This document shows, one piece after another, positions 9,299 to 17,878 of a stretch of DNA of 64,000 nucleotides. The position numbers and the translations under genes were made by a program. Each line of letters starts with the position of its first letter. Positions within the stretch are counted from its first letter, which is position 1. Where the stretch lies: contig NZ_LGTE01000011.1 in NCBI RefSeq assembly GCF_001263415.1, positions 33,772-97,771 on the forward strand, written 5' to 3'. Source of the DNA: Thermincola ferriacetica. Its GTDB lineage: Bacteria > Bacillota > Thermincolia > Thermincolales > Thermincolaceae. The notes beneath the pieces were generated by a model. The model was given only the letters and a program-made list of their open reading frames with translations. It was not told the DNA's origin and ran no database searches.

Positions 9299-9345
9299 AA
9301 TTTAAACCCTGTGGTTTAAAAATTAGGTGTGAGGGGAAGACATAA

Positions 9346-10860
9346 ATGTTCCGGTTGTTAAAACATATGGCTAAACAACTTGTAAAAAACAAAAACAACA
9401 ACCAGTCTTCTGAGACGAAAGAAAAGCTGGTTCCTTTCCCTGCAGTCAGAAAAAACCTGACCTGGTTCAAACAAGTTTTAAATGATTCTGATGACCTCAT
9501 TATCCGGGAATTCAGCAATGCCGACCTGGCGGGCATTGAAGGAGCCTTGCTGTACCTGGAAGGCATGGTCAACAACGACATAGTAAATAATGTCCTGTTG
9601 CCGGCCCTTTTGCGGGATGATATCCTGATCCACAGCCTGGGAGAAACAGAACCGGCCATCCGCAAGGACCAGATTGATAAAGAAATAGTGCCTGTAGGGG
9701 GCAGCAAATTGGTTGATGATTTGCATGCAGCCCTTTTGTCGTTGATGTCTGGAGATACCTTGGTATTATTGGAAGGAATCTGTCAAATTTACGTCTTTGA
9801 AACCAAAGGCTGGAAAGAAAGGGAAACGGCCGAGCCACACTCTGAACGTATTGTCCGCGGCCCGCAGATTGCTTTTGTAGAAAAATTAACCATTAATATG
9901 GCCTTGATCAGGCGGCGCTCCCGAAACCCAGAAATAACTTTCAGAAAGATGAACATCGGCAACGAATCTAAAACTGATATAGCTGTTGTTTATCACCGGA
10001 AAAAAGTTCGGCAGCAGGTGTTAAATGAACTGCTCCACCGGATTAACAGCTTAAACATAAACAACCTGCAGGATTCAGGTATGCTGGAAGATTATATCAA
10101 GGATAATCCCCTTTCCTTTTTCCCGCAATTACAATATACGGAAAGGCCCGATAAAGTAGTGGCCAGTATCATAGAGGGCAGAGTCGGCATTATTGTGGAT
10201 GGTTCTCCCATGGTCCTGCTGGCGCCGGCGCCTCTGGCCGTTTTTTTTCAAAGTGCCGAAGATTATTATGAAAACTGGCAGTTTGGCACCATTATCAGGT
10301 GGACCCGTTTCCTGGCTGCTTTTATTTCCACAAGCCTGCCCGCCCTTTATATAGCGATTATTTCTTATCACCCGGAACTGCTGCCCATGCGCCTTGCTTT
10401 TTCTATAGGGGCAACTCGCCTGACGGTGCCTTTTCCGGCCTTTGTGGAAGCTTTGCTGATGGAATCTATTCTGGAACTGTTGCAGGAAGCCAGCATCAGA
10501 TTGCCCCAGCCGGTAGGCCAAACTATCGGCATTGTCGGCGGTCTGGTTATCGGCCAGGCAGCCGTCCAGGCAGGAATCATCAGCCCGATTATGGTTATCA
10601 TTATTTCCATTACAGCCATTAGTTCTTTTGTCCTTCCGGCATATAACTTTAACCTGGCCACCAGGCTCATCAGGGTGCCTTTTATTTTATCCGCCGTATT
10701 CCTTGGCTTTTACGGTCTGGTCCTGGCCTGGTTAACCACCCTCGCCCATCTGTGCCAGTTAAAAACTATGGGCGCCAGTTATATGGAAGGTATCACACCC
10801 TTCAGCAAGAAGTCCCTGGATACCATTATCAGGACTCCCAAGCGGTTAACGGGCAAATGA
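9346..10860 (+). CDS. germinant receptor A subunit, operon 2
   Basis: 504 residues, clearly homologous to the A subunit at 7536-9188: DLIIREFSNADLAGIEGALLYLEG, ERPDKVVASIIEGRVGIIVDGSPMVLLAPAPL, and the same membrane half (PFPAFVEALLMESILELLQEA). GAGGGGA lies nine bases before the ATG. The C-terminal tail is short (RTPKRLTGK). It opens the + strand A-B-C operon. Together with the B and C subunits it should form an inner-spore-membrane germinant receptor; specificity is unknown. Confidence 0.95.
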   Translation: MFRLLKHMAKQLVKNKNNNQSSETKEKLVPFPAVRKNLTWFKQVLNDSDDLIIREFSNADLAGIEGALLYLEGMVNNDIVNNVLLPALLRDDILIHSLGETEPAIRKDQIDKEIVPVGGSKLVDDLHAALLSLMSGDTLVLLEGICQIYVFETKGWKERETAEPHSERIVRGPQIAFVEKLTINMALIRRRSRNPEITFRKMNIGNESKTDIAVVYHRKKVRQQVLNELLHRINSLNINNLQDSGMLEDYIKDNPLSFFPQLQYTERPDKVVASIIEGRVGIIVDGSPMVLLAPAPLAVFFQSAEDYYENWQFGTIIRWTRFLAAFISTSLPALYIAIISYHPELLPMRLAFSIGATRLTVPFPAFVEALLMESILELLQEASIRLPQPVGQTIGIVGGLVIGQAAVQAGIISPIMVIIISITAISSFVLPAYNFNLATRLIRVPFILSAVFLGFYGLVLAWLTTLAHLCQLKTMGASYMEGITPFSKKSLDTIIRTPKRLTGK

Positions 10861-10903
10861 ACGGATAATCCCCAAGCCTTGGATAAAAAGGAGTGCAAGT
10901 TTC

Positions 10904-11989
10904 ATGCGGAATAACAAAGTAATTACGAAGTGGCAGTGGTTTAGCGCTATCATTTGTAGTGTCATAGGCACCCACATACTTGTACTGCCACGTTTGGTGG
11001 CCCAGGTTTCTGAGCAGGATAGCTGGATTACTTTTTTAACTGCAGGCCCCGTTACCTTGCTGAGCGCCTTCAGCTACTATTATGTTTCTGCAAAGTTTCC
11101 CCAAAAAAACCTTTTTCAGTATTTGCCCCGGGTTTTGGGGAAATTTTGGGGCCATGTAATAACATTAGTAACACTAATTTACATTCTGCTCTATCTGGGC
11201 TTATCTACCCGGATGTTCGCCGACGGGATCAAGACTTACCTGTTAGAAAGTACTCCTTTGGCCATTATTATTTTTTCTTACATACTGGCAGTTGCCTATC
11301 TGGCCAAAGGAGGGGTTGCCGCCATGTGCAAGGTCTTTGATATCCTTTTACCGGGTATAATTTCAGGGGTGCTTCTGGTCATTATTCTGCCAATGAAGGA
11401 AGCCGACTGGGGACACCTGCTGCCCATTCTCCCCGAAGGCATAGGGCGGGTGTTTGCGGGCGTGCCGGTAGTCATGCAAGCCTTTATCGGCTGCAGTCTG
11501 ATAGGATTTTTTATGCCTTTTACCAAAAACCCAAAAACATCCCTTCCCCTGTTGAGCGGTCTTGTTTTGTCTATCTTATTACTAACCTTTTTGATGATAA
11601 CCATATCTACATATTTCGGAACCGAAGAATTAAAACACAGTCTATACCCCGTTTTGTCCATGGCCCGGGGAGTACAGTTTCCCGGCTCGCTAATCGAGAG
11701 AATGGATACCTTTTTTACATTGGTTTGGGTGCCTATTTCTTATTCCACCACAGTGGTACAATTCTATATTGCCGCAACCGGCATCTCGGGATACCTGCCA
11801 AAGATTAAAGAAACGGCGATATATTTGGGGCTGGCCGTTTCCATAATCATAATATCTTCAAGTCCTAAAAACGTATTACAAAATTTATCTTTAAATTTTT
11901 ATACAGATTTTGTGGGGATTCTTATATTTTTCGCCCTGCCGCCGGTAATGGTATTGGTTACCTTTATAAAAGGAGCGAAAAGCAAATGA
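10904..11989 (+). CDS. germinant receptor B subunit, operon 2
   Basis: 361 residues, ten hydrophobic helices, GerB-type permease starting RNNKVITKWQWFSAIICSVIGTHILVLPRL. AAAGGAG lies ten bases upstream of the ATG. It follows the A gene by 43 bases and overlaps the C gene by ATGA. It is markedly diverged from the operon 1 permease, which suggests that the two receptors sense different germinants. Confidence 0.93.
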   Translation: MRNNKVITKWQWFSAIICSVIGTHILVLPRLVAQVSEQDSWITFLTAGPVTLLSAFSYYYVSAKFPQKNLFQYLPRVLGKFWGHVITLVTLIYILLYLGLSTRMFADGIKTYLLESTPLAIIIFSYILAVAYLAKGGVAAMCKVFDILLPGIISGVLLVIILPMKEADWGHLLPILPEGIGRVFAGVPVVMQAFIGCSLIGFFMPFTKNPKTSLPLLSGLVLSILLLTFLMITISTYFGTEELKHSLYPVLSMARGVQFPGSLIERMDTFFTLVWVPISYSTTVVQFYIAATGISGYLPKIKETAIYLGLAVSIIIISSSPKNVLQNLSLNFYTDFVGILIFFALPPVMVLVTFIKGAKSK

Positions 11990-13182
11990 AAAAAAATGTC
12001 TTCGTAGCTATAGCGATGCTTTTTACACTGCTTTGTTCCGGATGCTGGGATATGCGGGAAATTGAGCAAAGGGGCTACATTATAGGATTGGCTCTGGACA
12101 CCTATCAGGATTTGCAAGACACCCTCACACCCGTGCAAAAAATGCGTCCGCAGTCGGGCAAAAAAAAATACGTCATGACCGCTCAAATCCCAATTTGGAA
12201 ACTGGGCCAGCCGATCGCGGGTGGGGCAGGAGGCGGCGGTGTCGGAAAACAGAAAGCAACCTGGAACCTGTCTGTGGAAGGTAATTCCCTCATGGAAATG
12301 AACAGGGAACTGGCTACCCGTTCAGCATACCCGCCCTTTTATGATGATATGGTTGCCGTAGTGATCAGCCAGGACTTAGCCCGGCAAAATATCGTACCTT
12401 TTTTGGATTTTATGTTGCGGGACATTGAATTTCGCCCTGCAGTAAGATTATTTGTGGCGGAAAAAAAGGCGAGGGATATCCTCTCCGTGATCCCGCAAAT
12501 AGATAGTTATTCGTCTCAGTACCTGTGGGGCATATCACAGAATAACTACAAAACGGGGCGTATGCTGTTTAACGTAACTTTAGGCGATATTTCCGAATAT
12601 CTTTATGCCGATCAGGATTTTGCCCTTCCCCTGGTCAGAAATGCCAGAAATGAAATAAAAAATGCCGGCGCTGTGGTTATCAGAAAAAACAAAATGGTGG
12701 GACAACTGAACGAGCTCGAAACAGCAGCCCTTAACATGGTTAATAATAACTTCAAAGGGGGCGTGGTTACTTTTACGTGTCCCGATCATCCAGAGGAAAT
12801 CATTACCTATGAGGTCCGGCAGGCCAAAACACTGATTTACCCGGAAATCAAAAAAGGCCGTTTCCATTTTCGGTTAGAAACGTACCTGCAAGGGAATGTG
12901 GCAGAAATAGAGTCTGCCAGGTTTCGCGACGCAGGCTCCCAGGCATTTCTGGAAAAAGTCAGCGCCGAAGTAAGTAAAACCACGGAGACAAATATCAGGC
13001 ATACCCTGACCAGGCTCCAGAAATATAAGGCCGATGCCGCACAGTTAATTACTCAGGTAAAACAGAAAAAGTACAAGGCATGGAAAAAGACAAAAAGCGA
13101 ATGGCGGGATAAATACTTTCCCCTCGCAACCTTTGATATCCAGGTAAAAGCACAGGTACAATACATCGGCACCACAAAATGA
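11986..13182 (+). CDS. germinant receptor C subunit lipoprotein, operon 2
   Basis: 398 residues. A signal peptide ends at a lipobox-type cysteine (FTLLCSGCWDMREIEQRGYIIG, cut after SG). An insertion near residues 45-85, rich in glycine (PIAGGAGGGGVGKQ), separates the first beta strands; the operon 1 C subunit has a shorter segment there (RQLGGRQQPAEEKNPD). The ATG overlaps the stop of the B gene. The C-terminal part (KTKSEWRDKYFPLATFDIQVKAQV) matches the GerAC fold. It ends at a strong terminator shared with the convergent rpmA. Confidence 0.93.
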   Translation: MKKNVFVAIAMLFTLLCSGCWDMREIEQRGYIIGLALDTYQDLQDTLTPVQKMRPQSGKKKYVMTAQIPIWKLGQPIAGGAGGGGVGKQKATWNLSVEGNSLMEMNRELATRSAYPPFYDDMVAVVISQDLARQNIVPFLDFMLRDIEFRPAVRLFVAEKKARDILSVIPQIDSYSSQYLWGISQNNYKTGRMLFNVTLGDISEYLYADQDFALPLVRNARNEIKNAGAVVIRKNKMVGQLNELETAALNMVNNNFKGGVVTFTCPDHPEEIITYEVRQAKTLIYPEIKKGRFHFRLETYLQGNVAEIESARFRDAGSQAFLEKVSAEVSKTTETNIRHTLTRLQKYKADAAQLITQVKQKKYKAWKKTKSEWRDKYFPLATFDIQVKAQVQYIGTTK

Positions 13183-13211
13183 AAACGCCTTTGGCAAAGC
13201 CAAAGGCGTTT
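13183..13211. terminator. bidirectional terminator between gerC and rpmA
   Basis: A perfect 13-bp stem, AAACGCCTTTGGC / GCCAAAGGCGTTT, with a 3-base loop. It ends in TTT on the + strand and TTTTCATTTT on the minus strand, so it can serve both convergent operons. Confidence 0.85.
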
Positions 13212-13235
13212 CGTGTACAAACATACCTTCATTGA

Positions 13236-13526
13236 TTATTGAGATACAGCCTGCGGATATACACTGACCTGTTTTTTATCTTTGCCTTTACGCTCAAATT
13301 TTACTACGCCGTCAATAAGTGCAAAGAGAGTATCGTCTTTGCCCTTGCCGACGTTATTCCCCGGATGAATTTTGGTCCCCCTTTGGCGAACCAGGATATT
13401 CCCGGCAGTTACAACCATGCCGTCATGACGCTTAACGCCCAGATACTTGGGGTTAGAATCACGGCCGTTACGGGAACTGCCGACTCCCTTTTTATGAGCA
13501 AACAATTGTAGATTTAACTTGATCAT
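13236..13526 (-). CDS. rpmA: 50S ribosomal protein L27 (with cleavable N-terminus)
   Basis: 96 residues starting [17 protein letters not shown]. This start is chosen because GAGGAGGTG precedes it and its ATG overlaps the prp stop (ATGA); an in-frame start three codons earlier lacks a ribosome site. The N-terminal peptide LNLQLFA before HKKG is the Firmicute extension removed by Prp before L27 can work at the peptidyl transferase centre. It is last in rplU-prp-rpmA. Confidence 0.97.
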   Translation of the reverse strand: MIKLNLQLFAHKKGVGSSRNGRDSNPKYLGVKRHDGMVVTAGNILVRQRGTKIHPGNNVGKGKDDTLFALIDGVVKFERKGKDKKQVSVYPQAVSQ

Positions 13527-13888
13527 GAGGTCCACCTCCTCTTTTTCAACTGAACATAATCGCCATAGTCCCTGACCAGTTCCTCCAAGCCCATAACCAT
13601 TGACCCCAGCAAGGCGTCTATCTGGCCCTTTCGCCGGTCATCCAGAGCCAGACTGCCATCTGGTGCAGTGGGCAAAACCAACCGTAACCAGCCGTCGTCA
13701 ACGGACAATTCTGCGGGCTGTACCTGCAAATAATCGGTAATACCGTTAGCCGTAGTTATGGTTAAAACAGAAACGGCACAGCAAATTAAATCGTATTTTT
13801 CAATTCGGTCAGGCCCCAGGCCATGCCCTTTAGCTTCAAAGCCGATTACCTGGCCCAGGTTATTATAAAAAACATCCACATTAATCAT
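13523..13888 (-). CDS. prp: L27 N-terminal processing cysteine protease Prp
   Basis: 121 residues, YsxB/Prp family. It shows the two catalytic residues: a histidine in FEAKGHG (about residue 22) and a cysteine in [10 protein letters not shown] (about residue 34-37). It cleaves the N-terminal peptide of L27, the next gene, which carries the matching LQLFA|HKKG site. Gene order rplU-prp-rpmA is conserved across Firmicutes. Confidence 0.95.
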   Translation of the reverse strand: MINVDVFYNNLGQVIGFEAKGHGLGPDRIEKYDLICCAVSVLTITTANGITDYLQVQPAELSVDDGWLRLVLPTAPDGSLALDDRRKGQIDALLGSMVMGLEELVRDYGDYVQLKKRRWTS

Positions 13889-13901
13889 AAACCAAACCTG
13901 A

Positions 13902-14213
13902 TTAAGCCTCGATTTTCTCTACCACTACCTTGGTATAAGGCTGGCGGTGTCCGGCCTTTCTACGGTAGTTCTTCTTGGGCTTATATTTGAAAACAATAAT
14001 TTTCTTGCCTTTAGTTTGTCCCAAGACCTTGAAAACTACTTTAGCGCCTTCTACCAGGGGAGTACCCACTTTCAGGTCTCCATCTTTGCTAACGGCAAGC
14101 ACTTCCTTAATCTCCAGGGTTTCGCCCTCATTAGCGTTGAGTTTTTCTACCAGGAGCACATCTCCCTCCTTAACCCTGTACTGCTTGCCTCCAGTCGCAA
14201 CGATAGCGTACAT
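13902..14213 (-). CDS. rplU: 50S ribosomal protein L21
   Basis: 103 residues starting [18 protein letters not shown], the universal L21 N-terminus, with GGGAGGTG seven bases upstream; the frame extends to 14252 but without family similarity. The basic C-terminus ([19 protein letters not shown]) contacts 23S rRNA. The first gene of the rplU-prp-rpmA operon, it is preceded by a structured leader of about 100 bases and a sigma-A promoter. Confidence 0.98.
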   Translation of the reverse strand: MYAIVATGGKQYRVKEGDVLLVEKLNANEGETLEIKEVLAVSKDGDLKVGTPLVEGAKVVFKVLGQTKGKKIIVFKYKPKKNYRRKAGHRQPYTKVVVEKIEA

Positions 14214-14318
14214 AGCGACACCTCCCTTACTGTACTCGCCGATTCCAGGCACGCAAAGCGTTTTGGAAAAGCCTGCCTCGAGCGGTTTTCAGGCACAAGC
14301 CGCCTAATGTGCCTACAA
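14214..14318 (-). ncRNA. putative L21 leader (autoregulatory 5' UTR)
   Basis: The minus-strand transcript between the promoter and rplU is about 100 bases and can fold: AGGCACA...TGTGCCT near its 5' end, then AGGCAGGC...GCGTGCCT closer to the ribosome site. Many Firmicutes have an L21-bound leader RNA here. Position and pairing support this; I could not match the covariance model. Confidence 0.5.
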
Positions 14319-14324
14319 TATAAC

Positions 14325-14353
14325 ATTTTAAATGAAGTAGCTGGCTTTGTCAA
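14325..14353 (-). promoter_or_regulatory. sigma-A promoter of rplU-prp-rpmA
   Basis: Minus strand: TTGACA (complement 14348-14353), 17 bases, TAAAAT (complement 14325-14330). Good consensus and spacing, about 110 bases upstream of rplU. Confidence 0.75.
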
Positions 14354-14397
14354 GGCTGTTAAATTGGCTGTGCGCCGGAATACGGAGGACGCAAAAT

Positions 14398-14425
14398 GTT
14401 CACAAAACGTTCACAAAATGTTCAC
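14398..14425 (+). promoter_or_regulatory. three phased GTTCAC repeats upstream of the ferredoxin-cytochrome operon
   Basis: GTTCAC occurs at 14398, 14409 and 14420, exactly 11 bases apart, each within AAAAYGTTCACAAA-like sequence. A possible -10 (TATCAT/CATATAT) lies about 12-18 bases downstream with no good -35. This is the pattern of an activator bound as a row on one DNA face. The regulator is unknown. Confidence 0.6.
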
Positions 14426-14487
14426 GAAGTGGGCATATATCATAGCTAAACTTTAATCAAGCCAACTAAAGAAAAGGAGCTGGAAAG

Positions 14488-15543
14488 ATGAACAATCAAA
14501 TAATAGTATCCACAGAAAAAACCGAAAAAATAAGAATTAGGCCTGCTGTATTAACCAAGTTTGTGACAAACATAACATTCAGAGCGGTATGCCAGTTTTT
14601 TATAATAGGCGTAATGATTTATGCAGGGTGGAACTTCTATGGTTTTTATGAATATCTTCGAGGAAATGGTGAAATTCTTGCCCCATACCGCCCACCGGTT
14701 GTCGAGGCATTTTTACCCTTTGCCGCGGTTGTTGCTTCAAAGGTGATGTTTGTAACTGGAGAAATTGATTCCGTCCACCCAGCGGGACTGGTAATATTCA
14801 TAGCAATTTTATTGACAGCGTGGATATTCAGGAGGGGTTTCTGTTCATGGATTTGTCCTATTGGAACCTTGTCCGAATACCTGGGCAAGTTAGGTCAAAA
14901 AGTAATGGGTAGAAACCTAATGATGCCCAAATGGCTGGACATACTTTTGCTGGTTTTAAAGTACGTGACATTGCTGGTGATACTAAAGTTACTCCTTTTT
15001 CTACCAACCACCGAGGCGGAAATTTTTATGCAGACACCATTTTACAAAATCAGCGACATCAAAATGTTAGAATTTTATTTGAATATTGGTCTGGTAGGTA
15101 TTTTGGTTATTATCATTCTTATGTCTTTGTCCTTTTTGTTTAAAACCTTTTGGTGCAGATATTTATGTCCCTATGGTGCACTCCTTGGTATCATCGGTAT
15201 TTTTAGTCCGGTTGTTTTAAAGAAAAACAATAACAGTTGTATCAAGTGCAATAAATGTAACCAAGTTTGTCCAAATAAAGTAAATATAAAAGAAAAAAAT
15301 CAAATTGTAATTTCTACCGAATGTATAGGATGCACCTCATGCGTCTCCACCTGCCCCCAACCGGATACATTGAAGTTTACGGCGTTCGGGCAACTGCAGG
15401 TTAGCCCCTTGGTATATTCTGTTGGTGTACTAGCAGTATTTTTCGGAGTAATTGTTATTGGAATGCTTACAGGACACTGGGAATCCAGTTTGGACATATC
15501 TGATTTTAAATCACTATACCAGCAGATGTTGGGAGGGTTCTAG
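14488..15543 (+). CDS. NapH/CcoG-type membrane polyferredoxin
   Basis: 351 residues with about five hydrophobic helices, two cytoplasm-side cysteine pairs (FCSWICPIGTLSEYL near 130, WCRYLCPYGALLG near 227) and two [4Fe-4S] motifs (CIKCNKCNQVCPN and CIGCTSCVSTCPQ). The NapH family passes electrons between the quinol pool or cytosolic donors and membrane c-type cytochromes. AAAGGAGC precedes the ATG. The next gene, 4 bases on, is a triheme cytochrome, so the two probably form one electron-transfer unit. The terminal acceptor cannot be told. Confidence 0.9.
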   Translation: MNNQIIVSTEKTEKIRIRPAVLTKFVTNITFRAVCQFFIIGVMIYAGWNFYGFYEYLRGNGEILAPYRPPVVEAFLPFAAVVASKVMFVTGEIDSVHPAGLVIFIAILLTAWIFRRGFCSWICPIGTLSEYLGKLGQKVMGRNLMMPKWLDILLLVLKYVTLLVILKLLLFLPTTEAEIFMQTPFYKISDIKMLEFYLNIGLVGILVIIILMSLSFLFKTFWCRYLCPYGALLGIIGIFSPVVLKKNNNSCIKCNKCNQVCPNKVNIKEKNQIVISTECIGCTSCVSTCPQPDTLKFTAFGQLQVSPLVYSVGVLAVFFGVIVIGMLTGHWESSLDISDFKSLYQQMLGGF

Positions 15544-15547
15544 TAAA

Positions 15548-16267
15548 ATGAATAGTAAAATGAAAAGGAAGGGCATTGTTTTTTCAATAATATTGGTGAT
15601 CTTAGCCGCACTGTATTTAAGTCTTGCACAATATTTTGATGTCGTGGAAGCAACCAAAACCCTTATCGCCGGTAATACGGAAGTAAGCGTTTGCGCCTCA
15701 TGCCATAATTTAGGCATGTATCTTAAAATGCCCAGAGAAACTCTTTGCAGTAGCTGCCACGAATACCGGTGGTCCGCAACTTCTGAATATGTTCATGAAA
15801 AGCACGTCCAGGAACAGAACTTTGACTGCAAATTCTGCCATTCTGAACAGGAAAATATAAACCAGGAACCAATCAATATAGATGAAGTTACCTCCTACAT
15901 AACCAAATATTTGGACCAAAAATTCCCCGGAGATTGGCAGGTATCCGGAACTACTCTTCAAAAAGGTTCCTATATAGAAAACGGTAACTACAGAATTGCA
16001 AAAGAAGTTGCCGGTCTCTACAAGGGCAGCATGGTCTCAATTTATGTCGGCCAGACCAGGATTTCCAGTTCTGTTACCGATCCAAGCGGCAGACCGCTAT
16101 TAGCCGGTTATCCTACGCCGGATACCGTAGCCCAGGTCATGAAAAGTGGTAAAGCGGTACTGACAAATACTTCTTCAATAGGGATAATCACTTACCAGAA
16201 AATATTTATGCCGATCAAAGCAAAAGGAAAAACCGTTGCAGTTATGAGCGTTTCCATTGTCCAGTGA
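15548..16267 (+). CDS. membrane-anchored triheme cytochrome c fused to a Cache-like sensor domain
   Basis: 239 residues from the ATG at 15548, which follows GGAGGG; the frame runs further upstream inside the previous gene. One anchor helix (about 10-28), then three heme c sites: C49ASCH, C67SSCH and C94KFCH. The remaining part (about 110-239) is not cytochrome: VAGLYKGSMVSIYVGQTRIS, DPSGRPLLAGYPTPDTV, then YQKIFMPIKAKGKTVAVMSVSI. This resembles the extracytoplasmic Cache sensor domains of chemoreceptors and kinases (ligand pocket, then the 'y..PIk...G..vgv..v' strand). A redox carrier joined to a ligand-binding module is unusual. The Cache call is by eye. Confidence 0.75.
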   Translation: MNSKMKRKGIVFSIILVILAALYLSLAQYFDVVEATKTLIAGNTEVSVCASCHNLGMYLKMPRETLCSSCHEYRWSATSEYVHEKHVQEQNFDCKFCHSEQENINQEPINIDEVTSYITKYLDQKFPGDWQVSGTTLQKGSYIENGNYRIAKEVAGLYKGSMVSIYVGQTRISSSVTDPSGRPLLAGYPTPDTVAQVMKSGKAVLTNTSSIGIITYQKIFMPIKAKGKTVAVMSVSIVQ

Positions 16268-16398
16268 TAAAAGCCTTTGGCACAATACACCGTTACCGGC
16301 CACTGATTTTTCCTCTTATCGGCAGGTATAGCCAAAACAACGTAGAAATTGAAATAATTAATACACCCTTACTTACAACCGGACAAGGAGTGAAACAT

Positions 16399-17052
16399 AT
16401 GCTTACCAAAGAGATTAAAATTCCTGCCGACGGTCGACCCATCGAAGCTTTTACCATGCACAAAAAAGCAAAACCCGACAGAGCCTTCCTGATTTTACCG
16501 GGCCGGGGCTACACTGTTAATCATTTTCTGCTGGACTTCCTCTGGCGCATGGCCGCCGAACAGGGCTTCTTCGCCGTCAAAGCCGAGTACAGAGGTTACA
16601 CTTACAGGCACCTGGGCCAACCTTACGACCATAACCATGCCACCAATGATGCCCGCTTTGTGCTGGATTACCTGGCCAGCCTGGGTTATGAAGCAGAAAA
16701 TACCGTATTATGCGCCAAATCTTTGGGCACTATAGCGACGTGCAACCTGGTGGTCGAACATAACAGGCGCTTTCATAAAGTTATCCTGCTTACTCCTGTG
16801 TTATATGTAAATAAAAATGACGGTGTTTTCCCGGCCTGGGTAGAGTTCAATGAAAAAGTTAGACAAGCCTATCTTGTTTTTGGCAGTAATGACCCCTATT
16901 GTGACCAGACAACAGCCAGGACGACTTTTCCCACCGCCCGGATCGATTGTTACGAGGGCGCAGACCATGGGCTGCACCTGGTCGGCAATTATGCGGAAAC
17001 AATAGAGATTAACCGGCAGATAATCGAGAAAGTCAAAGATTTTGTTAAATAG
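16399..17052 (+). CDS. alpha/beta hydrolase
   Basis: 217 residues from the ATG at 16399, eight bases after AAGGAG; a GTG start at 16264 overlapping the cytochrome stop would add an unrelated 45-residue tail. The fold is visible: ILPGRGYTVNHFL (oxyanion loop), nucleophile serine in LCAKSLGT, acid in FGSNDPYCD and histidine in EGADHGLHL. The nucleophile elbow is AKSLG rather than GxSxG. There is no signal peptide, so it is cytosolic. The substrate is unknown; it may be co-transcribed with the cytochrome genes. The next 760 bases are repeats. Confidence 0.8.
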   Translation: MLTKEIKIPADGRPIEAFTMHKKAKPDRAFLILPGRGYTVNHFLLDFLWRMAAEQGFFAVKAEYRGYTYRHLGQPYDHNHATNDARFVLDYLASLGYEAENTVLCAKSLGTIATCNLVVEHNRRFHKVILLTPVLYVNKNDGVFPAWVEFNEKVRQAYLVFGSNDPYCDQTTARTTFPTARIDCYEGADHGLHLVGNYAETIEINRQIIEKVKDFVK

Positions 17053-17057
17053 GAACG

Positions 17058-17403
17058 CTGCACGGTGCCGCTGTGGAGGTAAAACACACGTTGCTCCGAG
17101 GCTACGTCTTTCCAATCAAGGAAGGGTGGGTGGGGTCCTCCGTTACCGGGAGCTTGGTGCTGCAAAACCTGGCCCGGCAGGCAGTGTTCCCGAACTCGAT
17201 GGCTCATATTGCATTTCTAATAAGTTAGGCCGCCTCCCGTCCGGGCCACTCAACCAGTTTGAGCGCCGGACTTCCCGGCGGCCTTCGCCATCTTCGGACA
17301 TGCGGGAACCCTCTGCCTGCCCGGCTGCGGCTTTGCGGGCGCAGTCGCTCCTCAACGGTAGCCGGAGAACCCCACCCCACCCTTCCACCAGTACAGCGGC
17401 TAG
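17058..17403. repeat. long palindromic repeat type 1, copy A
   Basis: The core 17119-17386 is about 268 bp and ends in complementary arms (GGAAGGGTGGGTGGGG ... CCCCACCCCACCCTTCC). The centre holds a GGCCGCC ... GGCGGCC stem-loop (17229-17283). It is about 80-85% like copies at 50498-50766 and 61581-61848. Outside the core, a GCCGCTGTGGAGGTAAAACA unit with a GTTGCTCCGAGG end flanks the left side. No supported coding sequence lies within it. Confidence 0.85.
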
Positions 17404-17538
17404 TGTTCTGAAATGTTTCACCGGGCAACGGCCGCTTCCTCCCTTACCCGAGACAGAGCAGGCATGAGTTCCCACATGTCCAAGGATGGCGAAAATACCG
17501 GCTTGAGGCTTTAGTATTTACTCTGCAGAATATCAAAA

Positions 17539-17761
17539 AACCGCTGCACATTAAAGTAACAAGTTGCGACTTAGTGGAGGGCGGCAAGCCTGTGTTTACG
17601 ACAGTGAGGGCTTGAAATTGCCGTTTCCGACACGGACGTCGGAAACCCGGCCATTGAGTCACGGATGACGATTTGGCCGGGTTCGGCGATTTCAACCGAA
17701 CGGAGTTTACACTGTCTCTGCCCGTAACTTCTAAGCAACGGTTACTTTATGTGCAGCGGTT
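17539..17761. repeat. long palindromic repeat type 2, copy A
   Basis: A 223-bp palindrome bounded by inverted repeats, AACCGCTGCACATTAAAGTAAC at the left (17539-17560; one base differs) and its complement at 17741-17761. Internal hairpins: GTTTCCGACACGGACGTCGGAAAC (17623-17646) and ACCCGGCCA...TTGGCCGGGT. Copy B lies at 50824-51048. The region 17404-17538 between the two types holds only degenerate repeat fragments, and 17762-17878 holds nothing I can name. Confidence 0.85.
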
Positions 17762-17878
17762 TTCCCGACTGAGCCGTTAGGGGATGCCACGGAAAAAGTT
17801 TGCAATAAAGCGAACATTTTTATGCGCATATTAAATCTGGTTTTTACCAATACTAAGCCCAGTGAAAGGAGTAAAATT

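Noticed and set aside
16264..16398. A GTG start giving the alpha/beta hydrolase a 45-residue N-terminal extension.
   Set aside because: The extension has no family similarity and AAGGAG sits correctly before the ATG at 16399.
17058..17761. A transposase or insertion sequence in the repeat block.
   Set aside because: No open frame resembles a transposase and no flanking target duplication could be seen.
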